Shown piece after piece: positions 1-8,672 of a DNA stretch of 64,000 bases. The DNA comes from Pontibacter diazotrophicus. GTDB taxonomy: Bacteria; Bacteroidota; Bacteroidia; Cytophagales; Hymenobacteraceae. The stretch is taken from NCBI RefSeq assembly GCF_003367245.1, contig NZ_QRGR01000011.1:1-64000 (forward strand), read 5' to 3'. A model generated the notes under the pieces. The model was not told the DNA's origin. It saw only the letters and a list, made by a program, of their open reading frames with translations, and made no database searches. Position numbers and translations under genes: made by a program. The first letter of the stretch is position 1, and each line of letters opens with the position of its first letter.

Positions 1-124
1 TAACCTCTACCGGAGGCTCTCCAAGGACTATGAACGCAGCACCAAATCAGCCGAGACAATGATTCAGATTACCATGATACATATCATGCTTAAGAAATTA
101 TCTAAATGAAATCAAAACAGCCTC
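1..124 (+). mobile_element. 3' end of an IS5-type insertion sequence
   Basis: The window opens inside an insertion sequence. The last codons of a transposase run to position 109, and the next bases form a plausible right terminal inverted repeat at 108-124. Read inward on the other strand it is GAGGCTGTTTTGATTTC, which resembles IS5/IS427-group ends as I remember them. Immediately outside is TTAG (125-128), which fits the YTAR target preference of IS5 elements. The left end and second target copy lie outside the window, so the family call rests on the transposase tail and this one end. Confidence 0.7.
2..109 (+). CDS. IS5-family transposase, C-terminal fragment (cut by window edge)
   Basis: The open frame enters from the left edge and stops at TGA 107-109. 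The visible part encodes about 35 residues beginning NLYRRLSKDYER and ending with a short run rich in Met, Ile and Lys. The RRLSKDYE block followed by a hydrophobic helix is the usual C-terminal tail of DDE transposases of the IS5 family, lying after the catalytic Glu. The catalytic residues are outside the window. Whether the full element is intact cannot be judged. Confidence 0.7.
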   Translation, partial: NLYRRLSKDYERSTKSAETMIQITMIHIMLKKLSK

Positions 125-1450
125 TTAGTGTACCACTTCTTTTTCGATTTCCTCGAGTGATGTTTCCTTTGTTTCGGGCATCATGCGCCAAACGAAAAGC
201 AGCTGCAGCACCATCATAAAACAGAAAATAAGGAAGGTAATCCCTCCCCCCAGCGTTTCGGCTATATACGGAAAGATAAAGGCTATTACGGCAGCCAGTA
301 TCCAGTGCGTGAAGCTGCCCAGCGCCTGCCCGTATGCCCGCACCTGGTTCGGGAAAATCTCCGAGATAAAAACCCAGATAACAGCTCCCTGCGAGAAGGC
401 AAAGAAAGCAATGTAAACAAAAAGGTAGATTGGCACTGTATACCCTTCAAAACTCTGATTAAAGAAAGCGAGGGAAACCAGGCCTAAGGTAACAATCAAA
501 CCAAAGGAGCCTATGAGCATGAGCGTCCGGCGCCCAAACCGATCGATAAAGTTGAGGGCCAGCAGCGTGAACAGGAAGTTCACCAGTCCTACCCCTGCCG
601 AGGACAAAAGAGCAGACTCTGTGCCTAAACCAGTCATTTCAAAAATGCGTGGCGCATAGTATATGATGGCGTTGATGCCTGACAACTGGTTGAAAAAGGC
701 CATGAGCACTGCCAGGGTAATCGGTTTGCTATAACGTTTTGAGAAGAAGGCATCGGCTGGTTTACCTGTATTCACCTCTGCCGAGGAAAGTATTTCCCGT
801 ACAGTTTGTTCTGCATCTGCTTCTGGATTGGCAGCCTGCAGCGTGGCTTTTGCCTCCTCTACTCTGCCTCTGCGCAGGATAAGCCAGCGTGGACTCTCCG
901 GCACCACGAACATCCCTGCCAGAAACCCAATGGCCGGAAGCGCTTCCACGCCTAGCATCCAGCGCCAGTCATCCGGGCCGGCCCCGCCAATGAGGTAATT
1001 AGACAAGAACGCGATGAGAATACCAAACACAATATTGAATTGGAACAAAGCCACCAGCCTGCCACGGGATTTTGCAGGTGCTATTTCAGAGATATACATC
1101 GGAGCCGCTACCGAGGATGCGCCTACCCCTAAGCCGCCCAGAAAGCGGAAGAACAGGAAAGCGTACCACCCCGTTGCCAGTGCTGACCCCACAGCGGAAA
1201 TAAAATAGAAAACTGCAATCCAGATAAGTGTTTTCTTACGGCCTAGTTTATCAGATGGAATACCTCCGAGCAGCGCTCCTATCACCGTTCCGAATAGCGC
1301 AATAGAAACGGTAAACCCGTGTTCAAAAACGTTCAGGCTCCAGTAGTCCTGTATGGCCCGCTCAGCCCCGGAGATAACAGCCGTATCGAAGCCAAACAGG
1401 AAACCACCCAGTGCTACGACAATCGACCACAAAAAAACTTTCTTATTCAT
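125..1450 (-). CDS. MFS sugar porter (XylE/GLUT-like sugar:H+ symporter)
   Basis: This is an inner-membrane sugar transporter of the major facilitator superfamily, sugar-porter family, 441 residues from the chosen start. Family marks seen: GFLFGFDTAVISG in TM1, the D-x-x-G-R-K loop (DKLGRKK, about 67-73), PESPRWL at 184-190 closing the first half, QLSGINAIIYYAP in TM7 (about 255-267) and PETKETS near the end. These fit 12 TM segments and proton-coupled uptake of a hexose or pentose; the substrate cannot be read from sequence. I start at 1450 (MNKKVFLWS) because the 20 residues upstream are polar and unlike family N-termini. The stop codon is the TTA directly beside the IS end at 124, so the last residues may have been affected by that insertion. 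Confidence 0.9.
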   Translation of the reverse strand: MNKKVFLWSIVVALGGFLFGFDTAVISGAERAIQDYWSLNVFEHGFTVSIALFGTVIGALLGGIPSDKLGRKKTLIWIAVFYFISAVGSALATGWYAFLFFRFLGGLGVGASSVAAPMYISEIAPAKSRGRLVALFQFNIVFGILIAFLSNYLIGGAGPDDWRWMLGVEALPAIGFLAGMFVVPESPRWLILRRGRVEEAKATLQAANPEADAEQTVREILSSAEVNTGKPADAFFSKRYSKPITLAVLMAFFNQLSGINAIIYYAPRIFEMTGLGTESALLSSAGVGLVNFLFTLLALNFIDRFGRRTLMLIGSFGLIVTLGLVSLAFFNQSFEGYTVPIYLFVYIAFFAFSQGAVIWVFISEIFPNQVRAYGQALGSFTHWILAAVIAFIFPYIAETLGGGITFLIFCFMMVLQLLFVWRMMPETKETSLEEIEKEVVH

Positions 1451-2009
1451 TACAACATCTATAAAATGACATGATTTGCCTTGTGTGATATGCTTTGGCC
1501 TTGCTCTCAAGCAAACCCACTATATCAAAATACCCTTCAATATATTAAAATCGAAATAAAGAGCCTGCTTATATTTTAATTTTGATGATGAAAAAGAGAA
1601 GATAAGTATTCCTGTGGCACTCCTACAAAGCCGCACAGTCCAGACTATGTACAGAAAAACAGCAGATTAAGCTTTTAAAGCCTTCCTTTGTAGACTGAAA
1701 GGTTTAACTAACAGGCGCTGCCAACATTTTGTGGCTGGCGATTATTGTGGCAATGCCCTTGGCCTGTAACAAGTGTCGTAAGTCATTTGTGTTTACCATG
1801 TTACTGAAAGCCAATTACTTGTGTATCAGACGAAAATTCCAGCACTGATCTGGCGCAATTCTTGTCTGTTGTCGTGCAAAAGCATTGAATCCTTTTGGTG
1901 TGCACTCAGCTGAAAAACATATTTTTGCAACCAATTTGCTAAGAGAGGGTAAAGGAGTTTTTTTAATATTAGCACTGAAAACTGCTATAAGAGGTATCTG
2001 AGACAAAAC
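1451..2009. other. Intergenic region between divergent genes
   Basis: This 559-base region separates the sugar porter (leftward) from PBP1A (rightward) and must hold both promoters. It is AT-rich near 1530-1590. I see no convincing gene, hairpin or consensus TAnnTTTG box. A 63-codon minus-strand reading frame at 1815-2006 has no recognisable features. Confidence 0.5.
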
Positions 2010-4484
2010 ATGAGGCGTTTGCTGAAAAAGTTAATCAAGCTAATAGTATACGGATTAATCTTACCGGTTACCCTGTTCCTGAAGGGGCAACTTCACCAGT
2101 TCTACCTGAGCCAGAAACCGAAGTTTACCCGCACTTACTGGTCAAGAAAATGGACCAGGGCGCGGGAGTTCGACTGGAAAGGAGCGCGGTTCTCAGATTT
2201 TGGGTTTGTTTTCAGGGCAGCTTATAAAGCAGGGCTTTTTCTACTCTTATTCGCCTGCATCTTTTACCTCACTGTTTTTGTCGGGGCTTATGGCCATGTA
2301 CCTTCCAAACGGGAACTAAGGTCCAAGCAAAATAACACAGCTTCAGAAGTATACTCCGCCGACAGTGTTTTGCTGGGTCGCTATTACATACAGGACCGCA
2401 CAAACGTAGAGTTTGAGGATATTTCACCAGCGGCAATTGATGCGCTTATTGCCACCGAGGATGTTCGTTTCTATGAGCATAGCGGAGTCGATATCAGGAG
2501 CTCCTTTCGGGTACTAATTAAGTCTTTGCTGCTGCAGGGCGAAAGTGGCGGCGGCAGTACCCTGAGTCAGCAGCTGGCTAAAAATATGTATCCCCGCAAG
2601 GATTACTTGCTCTGGGATATGCCGGTGAACAAGTTACGCGAAATCATCATCGCCCGTAAGCTGGAAGGCATCTACACGAAACAGGAACTGCTGGAGCTAT
2701 ACCTGAACACCGTGCCGATGGGTGGCAACCTTTTTGGTATTGAGCGGGCTGCGAGGCGCTTCTTTAATACCTCTGCCGATTCTCTTAAAACAGAGGAAGC
2801 AGCTGTACTCATTGGCATGCTGAAGGCCAACACTACGTATAGCCCCCGTCTGTACCCTGAGCGGTCGAAGCAACGGCGCAACGTGGTGCTGAACCAGATG
2901 GCCAAGTATAACTACCTAACGCCTGCCCAGGCAGACTCACTCAAGCAGCTACCACTTAAATTAAACTACCGTTACACCACCCATAATGATGGCCTGGCCC
3001 CCTACTTCCGGGAGCAGCTGCGCCAGGAGCTGGACAAGTGGGCTTCCTCGCAGCGAAAGCGCAACGGCGACCCTTATAACCTCTATACCGACGGCCTGAA
3101 AATTTATACCACCATTGACGCGGGAATGCAGAAGCATGCGGAACGTGCGGTGGCCCGCAGGATGGCACGGCTGCAGAAACAGTTTGATGCGCATTGGAAA
3201 GGCCGGGCTCCCTGGGGCAAAGATGCCACAGTGGTACAAAATGCTATGTTGCGCTCCGACCGATTCAAAAAGCTAAAGAGTGCCGGTTTATCAGAGGAAG
3301 AAATTAAAGAGAGGTTCCGGCAACCTGTGTCTATGACCGTGTACAGCTGGAACGGGAGCAAAAAGCAGGAAATGAGCCCTATGGATTCCCTTGCTTACTA
3401 CGAACGCTTCCTGAACACCGGATTGTTTTCGATGGAACCACGCACAGGCTTCGTTAGGGCCTGGGTGGGCGGCATTAACCATGAAGTGTTCAAGTATGAC
3501 CACGTGCGTGCGCACCGGCAGGTAGGTTCTACTTTTAAGCCTATCGTGTATGCCGCTGCGCTGGAAAAAGGAATAGCACCTTGTACTTATTTCCCTAACG
3601 AGCGCCAGACATACACTGAGTATGATGACTGGTCGCCACAGAATGCGACAGGGCAGTATGGCGGGGAGTACACGATGCGTGGTGCACTGGCCCATTCCGT
3701 CAACACCATCTCAGCTCAGCTTATTATGCAGACAGGCGTAGACCGAACGGTGGCACTGGCGCACCGGCTCGGTATACAGAGCGACTTACCGCAGGTGCCT
3801 TCCATTGCGCTTGGCACAGCTGATATATCGTTGTTTGAGATGGTGAGCGCCTATGCCTCGTTTGCAAACAATGGATACAAAGTTAATCCTGTATACATCA
3901 CAAAAATTACCGACCGCAATGGCAAGGTGCTCCGGGAACACCGGGGCAATGAAGACACAAGACGGGTATTGTCTGAAAACAATGCAGCTACTATGTTGCA
4001 CCTGATGCAGGGTGTGGTGGAGGAAGGCAGTGCCCGCCGGCTGCGCTCAGAATTCGGATTGAAAATGGACATTGCCGGCAAAACCGGCACATCGCAGAAA
4101 CACGCTGATGGCTGGTTTATCGGTATCACACCGAAGCTGGTAACCGGTGTCTGGGTAGGCGCTGAAAGCCCAAAGGTGCGGTTTAGAACGCTGGCCCTGG
4201 GCCAGGGCTCCAGCACAGCGCTTCCGATCTGGGGTGACTTTATGAAGCAAATTGCGCTTGACCCTGCTTATCCGGGGTATATGAAAAGCCAGTTTGATCC
4301 GCTTCCTGAGAGGCTTCAAAAGCGCTTGTCCTGTGAGTCTTTCCGGGCAGAGCCACCTCCCCAGAACTTCTTCGACCGCGTTCTGGACAACGTAGCTGAT
4401 AAGGCTGTGAAAACTTATGAAGAATGGAAAGAGCAATTGAAAAAGCGCCGGGAAGACAGAAGAGGGCGCAGGAGGAATAATTAA
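2010..4484 (+). CDS. Penicillin-binding protein 1A (bifunctional transglycosylase/transpeptidase)
   Basis: This class A PBP polymerises lipid II into glycan strands and cross-links the peptides on the periplasmic face. It has 824 residues. A basic cytoplasmic stretch is followed by one TM anchor at about 74-93. The GT51 domain follows, with catalytic Glu150 in the TEDVRFYEHSG motif and GGSTLSQQLAKN at 181-192. The transpeptidase domain has the active-site SxxK (STFK, 507-510), SVN (563-565) and KTGT (691-694), all intact. A Lys/Arg-rich tail ends the protein. The start ATG at 2010 gives the expected cytoplasmic N-terminus. It appears monocistronic; the next gene starts 109 bases later. Which Bacteroidota PBP1 paralogue this is cannot be decided, so no gene symbol is given. 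Confidence 0.95.
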   Translation: MRRLLKKLIKLIVYGLILPVTLFLKGQLHQFYLSQKPKFTRTYWSRKWTRAREFDWKGARFSDFGFVFRAAYKAGLFLLLFACIFYLTVFVGAYGHVPSKRELRSKQNNTASEVYSADSVLLGRYYIQDRTNVEFEDISPAAIDALIATEDVRFYEHSGVDIRSSFRVLIKSLLLQGESGGGSTLSQQLAKNMYPRKDYLLWDMPVNKLREIIIARKLEGIYTKQELLELYLNTVPMGGNLFGIERAARRFFNTSADSLKTEEAAVLIGMLKANTTYSPRLYPERSKQRRNVVLNQMAKYNYLTPAQADSLKQLPLKLNYRYTTHNDGLAPYFREQLRQELDKWASSQRKRNGDPYNLYTDGLKIYTTIDAGMQKHAERAVARRMARLQKQFDAHWKGRAPWGKDATVVQNAMLRSDRFKKLKSAGLSEEEIKERFRQPVSMTVYSWNGSKKQEMSPMDSLAYYERFLNTGLFSMEPRTGFVRAWVGGINHEVFKYDHVRAHRQVGSTFKPIVYAAALEKGIAPCTYFPNERQTYTEYDDWSPQNATGQYGGEYTMRGALAHSVNTISAQLIMQTGVDRTVALAHRLGIQSDLPQVPSIALGTADISLFEMVSAYASFANNGYKVNPVYITKITDRNGKVLREHRGNEDTRRVLSENNAATMLHLMQGVVEEGSARRLRSEFGLKMDIAGKTGTSQKHADGWFIGITPKLVTGVWVGAESPKVRFRTLALGQGSSTALPIWGDFMKQIALDPAYPGYMKSQFDPLPERLQKRLSCESFRAEPPPQNFFDRVLDNVADKAVKTYEEWKEQLKKRREDRRGRRRNN

Positions 4485-4593
4485 GCTTGTTGTGCGTATT
4501 TCTTAGAGGTGTTAGACGCACCTGTGCCCAACCTCCCTTTCTTTGCGTAAGTCTTACTATTGATGCTTTACAGTAAATATTAAGATAGAACGC

Positions 4594-5469
4594 ATGAAAG
4601 TAGGATTTATAGGATTAGGAATAATGGGCAGTCGTATGGCAGCTAACCTGCAGAACGCCGGCCATGAGTTGGTGGTTTACAACCGCACACAGGAAAAGGC
4701 CGATGCACTGGTAGAGAAAGGCGCTACACGGGCCGAATCGCCGGAAGCGGTGGCTAACCAGTGCCGCCTGGTGATGACGATGCTTTCTACCCCGGAAGCC
4801 GTGGAAGAGGTAGCACTGGGCCCGGAAGGTTTTCTGCGCGCTTTGCCGGGTAATTCCCTTTGGGTAGACTGCAGCACTGTAAACCCCTCCTTTACAGAGA
4901 AGATGGCGAAACACGCCAGGAAAATGGGCCAGCGCTTTTTAGATGCACCTGTTTCGGGCTCACTTGTTCCCGCCGAAAAAGGCGAGTTGATTTTTTTGGT
5001 GGGCGGAGAAGCCTCAGACCTGGAGCAGGTTCAGGAATTGCTGGATGTCATGGGCAAATCAACAGTGCATGTAGGTGCAAACAGCCAGGGAGCGAGCATG
5101 AAAATGGTGATCAATATGCTGCTGGCACAGGCCATGGCTGCTTTCACGGAGTCGCTGCGTTTGGGAACTGCCCTGGGCATTTCCGAGGAAATGGTTTGCC
5201 AGACGCTCCTGAACACACCTGCCGCCGCCCCTTTCCTGAAACTGAAACAACAAAAACTCCTGAACCGGGAATTTTCACCTGAGTTTCCGCTGGAATGGAT
5301 GCACAAGGATTTGCACCTGGCCAGCATTACGGCCTACGAACAAAATGTGGCCCTCCCCTCTCTGCAAACCACTAAAGAACTCTACGCCCTGGCCAAGCAA
5401 CAAGGATTCGGAGAAGAGGACTTGTCTGCCGTTTACCGTGTTCTTCGCCCGGATGAAGGTAATAAGTAG
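4594..5469 (+). CDS. NAD(P)-dependent beta-hydroxyacid dehydrogenase (3-hydroxyisobutyrate dehydrogenase family)
   Basis: This soluble oxidoreductase of 291 residues belongs to the 3-hydroxyisobutyrate dehydrogenase/glyoxylate-succinic semialdehyde reductase family. The N-terminal Rossmann dinucleotide motif is GFIGLGIMG (4-12). The substrate-binding motif DAPVSGS follows at 117-123, and the catalytic Lys is K170 in GASMKMVIN. The C-terminal half is the all-helical dimerisation domain. An Asn-Arg after the second strand (VYNRT, 29-32) fits NADP preference, as in the GLYR1-like reductases; this is an inference. The family removes small aldehydes such as glyoxylate or succinic semialdehyde. It ends before a strong terminator and faces the next gene. 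Confidence 0.9.
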   Translation: MKVGFIGLGIMGSRMAANLQNAGHELVVYNRTQEKADALVEKGATRAESPEAVANQCRLVMTMLSTPEAVEEVALGPEGFLRALPGNSLWVDCSTVNPSFTEKMAKHARKMGQRFLDAPVSGSLVPAEKGELIFLVGGEASDLEQVQELLDVMGKSTVHVGANSQGASMKMVINMLLAQAMAAFTESLRLGTALGISEEMVCQTLLNTPAAAPFLKLKQQKLLNREFSPEFPLEWMHKDLHLASITAYEQNVALPSLQTTKELYALAKQQGFGEEDLSAVYRVLRPDEGNK

Positions 5470-5552
5470 ACCTTAGACGCTATACATTAGACTTCGACTA
5501 GTAGGGTGCCAACTGCAAGGCATACAAGAAGATTTGATATTGTATTATTCGC

Positions 5553-5592
5553 AAAAAACGAGCACGAACGGATAGGTTCGTGCTCGTTTTTT
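5553..5592. terminator. Bidirectional intrinsic terminator
   Basis: A perfect 17-bp stem (5553-5569 with 5576-5592) and a 6-base loop, flanked by A- and T-runs. It lies between the convergent dehydrogenase and MDR oxidoreductase genes and can serve both strands. Confidence 0.9.
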
Positions 5593-5615
5593 GTCTAGTA
5601 GCTTGTGTCTACTCC

Positions 5616-6566
5616 CTACGGCACAATCACAATTTTACCCGTTGTGTGTAGTGTTTGTATCTGCTGCATTGCCTCCGCAGTCTCATCCAGGGAGTAGGTG
5701 TTGCTTACATGTACTTTCAGCTTACCTGACTCCGCCAGTTCCCGCAGGTGTTCCAGTTGCCTGGCGTTTGGCTCCACAAACACATAATGGAAGTTTATGC
5801 TCTTATCAATGTTTTCACCATGGTTAAGAATAGAGACAAGCGTGCCATTTTTCTTCAGCGCCGCCAGGCTTTGCTCCAGCGTTTCACCACTGGCACAATC
5901 AAAAATCAGATCTACCCCATCCGGGAAAATCTCTTTCACAGCATTACCTACGTGGTTGTCTTTGTAGTCTACTGTATGGTCGGCTCCCAGTTCTTTCATA
6001 AAACCGTGGTTCTTCTCACTGGCAACACCAATCACCGTAGCTCCTTTTACCTTAGCCAACTGAATTGCTAAGCTACCCACTCCGCCGGAGGCACCAAGTA
6101 TGAGCACTGTCTGGTTCTCCTGTAAATTTCCTGCATCATAAAGAGACTGATAGGCGGTGAGCCCCACCAGCGGTATGCCGGCAGCTTCTTCAAAGGAAAG
6201 GTTCTCCGGTTTTCTGGCAAAGTATGTTTCCGGAATAACAATGTATTCGGCAAAGGTGCCATACTGCACTTTTGGCCGGCGGGCATAGGCGTATACTTCA
6301 TCGCCTACATTGAACCTTCTGGCGCTAAAGCCTCTGTCTTCTACTACGCCCGCCACATCCCAACCGGGAATAACCGGGAACTCGTAAGGCAGAAAGTCCT
6401 TCAGATAACCTTCTCTTACTGCTGTATCAACCGGATTCACGCCAGCAGCCTTTATGCGCACCAGTACCTCTCCTTCCTTTAGTTCAGGTACATCAACGGT
6501 GGTTACTTTAATCGTTTCCTTTCCTCCAAATTCTTTATATGTTGCTGCTTTCATTTGTTTTCCCAT
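5616..6566 (-). CDS. Zinc-independent MDR-family NADP-dependent oxidoreductase (quinone oxidoreductase-like)
   Basis: Medium-chain dehydrogenase/reductase of 316 residues. The N-terminal GroES-like domain is typical (VRIKAAGVNPVDTAVREG). The NADPH-binding motif GASGGVGSLAIQLAK is the AxxGGVG type of zeta-crystallin/quinone oxidoreductases. The Cys/His ligands of zinc alcohol dehydrogenases are absent, so it is a zinc-free enzyme. Likely reactions are reduction of quinones or of double bonds in reactive enones; the substrate is unknown. The start at 6566 gives MGKQMKAATY; an internal ATG at 6554 is equally possible, since many family members begin MKAA. It stands alone, with a strong terminator at its 3' end. 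Confidence 0.9.
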   Translation of the reverse strand: MGKQMKAATYKEFGGKETIKVTTVDVPELKEGEVLVRIKAAGVNPVDTAVREGYLKDFLPYEFPVIPGWDVAGVVEDRGFSARRFNVGDEVYAYARRPKVQYGTFAEYIVIPETYFARKPENLSFEEAAGIPLVGLTAYQSLYDAGNLQENQTVLILGASGGVGSLAIQLAKVKGATVIGVASEKNHGFMKELGADHTVDYKDNHVGNAVKEIFPDGVDLIFDCASGETLEQSLAALKKNGTLVSILNHGENIDKSINFHYVFVEPNARQLEHLRELAESGKLKVHVSNTYSLDETAEAMQQIQTLHTTGKIVIVP

Positions 6567-6781
6567 AGTAACTGTTTCTTAATTTCTTAGAATGTTTAGT
6601 ACAAATAGATTTACGCAGATTGGAGCAGAGGGGCTGCTAACGGGGCAAAAAGTCCATTTTTATTTGAGTACAATAAAAAAAGTCAGGCTACCAGTACAAT
6701 TTCTTATACCGGTAGGATGACTTGTATGTTAATCTCAGAGAAGCGTAACCGCTTTAAAAAGCTGCGCTCAGGAAGACTTGA

Positions 6782-8008
6782 TTATTGTGTAACCCCCAAC
6801 TCCAGCAGCTCCTTCTCAATGCGCTGATTCCAGCTTGCCTGCGCTGCCTGATCGAGGCCGTGGCGGGTTTCGCCGTCGTACTGCTCCTGCAGGCGGTTCA
6901 TTTCCCTGAACGACTCAATGTACTCATACTGAAGGATGCTGTTATAGTCTTCCATGGTCAGGCGGCCGGGGTTCAGCTTCTGCTTGAAGCGCTCTGCCAC
7001 CAGCTTCACAATATCAAAATGCTTTTGTTCGTGGTTTAACCCGTAGGCGTTTTTGGCATTTGGTTTAACCCAGGAAAACTCTTTCAACACATATACTTTC
7101 ATGACTAGGTTAAGGTGGATCACCCCGTCAATTACCTCACTTTGCCCCTCGTAAGCGAAACTCGGAAAAACGGAAGCTGCAAAACTGCTGGGTTTTGTAG
7201 ATCTGCCCTGAAAGTCGTTCCAGGTAAGTTGCCTGTCGTTGGCATAAAAAACAGTATCATCTTCCACATTAAGAACATGATCCGTAAAGGTAACTTTCAA
7301 TGCTTTGGCCAGTTTCTCGTTGCTGTTTGCTTCCCGGTCCATCCAGGTGTTCAGGTACTGCAAAGCATCTGCCAGCGAGCGCCGCAAGGTAGGTTCTACC
7401 ACACCATGTTGTCTGGCTGGCCGGTCGTAGCGGGCTCCTCCTCTGTATTCTATCAAAGGCACATTTACCCCCTCGCGCTCATACTCAAACGACATGGCAA
7501 CTGATATTTTACCATCCACTCGGCCTGGACTGGAGCCAGCAGTTTCCTGTAGCTGGTACTCTTTCAGCCGAATAACCACAGGGCGGAGTTTGGAATTTGC
7601 AGGGGCATTGTTCCGCATGAATTGCCGGATAGCGCTAAGTCCTCCTCCCTGTAAATCAACAGGAAGCGCCTTACCGGGTTGTTCGGCGGCACTAAGCGGT
7701 AGCGGAAACAGATAAGCAACTGCCTTGCGGTCCTTTCGCTCATCTATTACGTTGGCAATATAAAACTCTTTGGGTTTGAAGGGCAAAGGCTCCGCAACGA
7801 AAGCAATGGGTGCTATATCGTCCGTGGGTTTGCCTGCTGACCATAACAGAGCCACCAGTAAAACTGCGAATGTCCACAGCCCCCCCTTCTTCAGGAAGCG
7901 AATAGTAGCATTGAAGGTGTACCGACCACTTGAAAAATCATCTCTCATAGTATGGGCTATCAGTTTAAACAGGTGGCTTTTTCCATTATGCTGCGCAGTC
8001 GAGGCCAT
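6782..8008 (-). CDS. DUF922-type putative membrane-anchored zinc protease
   Basis: Protein of 408 residues, or 388 if started at the ATG at 7948. A single hydrophobic segment around 43-60 (WTFAVLLVALLW) suggests an N-terminal anchor with the rest outside the cytoplasm. The C-terminal third resembles DUF922, a family described as predicted secreted zinc-dependent proteases: it has the LTWNDFQG block and a HEQKH sequence (326-330) matching HExxH. The protease activity is inferred from that motif. The middle region (about 65-230) shows no domain I recognise. It is monocistronic, with a 660-base upstream region shared with a divergent histidine kinase. Confidence 0.65.
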   Translation of the reverse strand: MASTAQHNGKSHLFKLIAHTMRDDFSSGRYTFNATIRFLKKGGLWTFAVLLVALLWSAGKPTDDIAPIAFVAEPLPFKPKEFYIANVIDERKDRKAVAYLFPLPLSAAEQPGKALPVDLQGGGLSAIRQFMRNNAPANSKLRPVVIRLKEYQLQETAGSSPGRVDGKISVAMSFEYEREGVNVPLIEYRGGARYDRPARQHGVVEPTLRRSLADALQYLNTWMDREANSNEKLAKALKVTFTDHVLNVEDDTVFYANDRQLTWNDFQGRSTKPSSFAASVFPSFAYEGQSEVIDGVIHLNLVMKVYVLKEFSWVKPNAKNAYGLNHEQKHFDIVKLVAERFKQKLNPGRLTMEDYNSILQYEYIESFREMNRLQEQYDGETRHGLDQAAQASWNQRIEKELLELGVTQ

Positions 8009-8672
8009 GAAACCTGGTGCAGAAACAATTTTGCCGCCTTTGATACGAACACCAACCTGTGTGTTTCAGTTCTCTAATCTGGTAAGCAGTAGTAGCTTCA
8101 ACAACTTGATTGATTAACGTGGCAGTATAAGCTCAAGAGAGGTGGCGCTTTACCATACTAACTGAAGTGCTTCCCAACAGCTGCCCTCCCGTGATAACAG
8201 GTGCTACAAAATTCAAGTTATTTTTAAAAGGTAAAGCTCCTTAGGTTCAGGAGCTGCTTGCGGCGTTATTTTTTTCCAGTTTTTCAGGCGCTATGAAAAG
8301 AATAGCTTCCTGCTGAAATTTTGTACGTCCTGACGTAAATAGTACGGCCCTTCTTTAGAAAAAAAACGATTTGCAATCAAAAGATAACCAATCAATTATA
8401 GCTAAAATACGATATATTCTCTTCCCGTTTTTTTGATTTCGAAGTAGCTCCTAACGAGCAAAGCATTACTATCAGACCTATCAGTTTACCTGACTATCAG
8501 ACTAAATATTATGCATATAACTATATTTTTCAAACCCTAACTTCATTTCCATAGTATAATTTTTTATTCCTTTATTTTTATTAAATCAGTTTGATTTTTT
8601 TGAGCAACTGTAATTTTTTTTGATCCATATATAAAAGCAATCCGGATAAAATAGCCATTAAACGAACCGCAA
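8009..8672. other. Long AT-rich divergent intergenic region
   Basis: This 664-base region holds the promoters of the DUF922 gene (leftward) and the histidine kinase (rightward). I see a short perfect hairpin at about 8235-8255 (AGCTCCT and AGGAGCT around a 7-base loop) and a palindrome TACGTC-CT-GACGTA at 8324-8337 that could be an operator. The last 170 bases are very AT-rich, as expected for a promoter. No gene is visible. Confidence 0.5.
8324..8337. promoter_or_regulatory. Palindrome, possible operator
   Basis: TACGTC and GACGTA form a perfect inverted repeat around CT, about 340 bases before the histidine kinase start and 320 before the DUF922 gene. No regulator is identified; it is reported only as symmetric DNA in a divergent promoter region. 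Confidence 0.3.

Noticed and set aside
1815..2006. 63-codon minus-strand reading frame before PBP1A
   Set aside because: No domain or plausible initiation signal; the region is better explained as promoter DNA between divergent genes.
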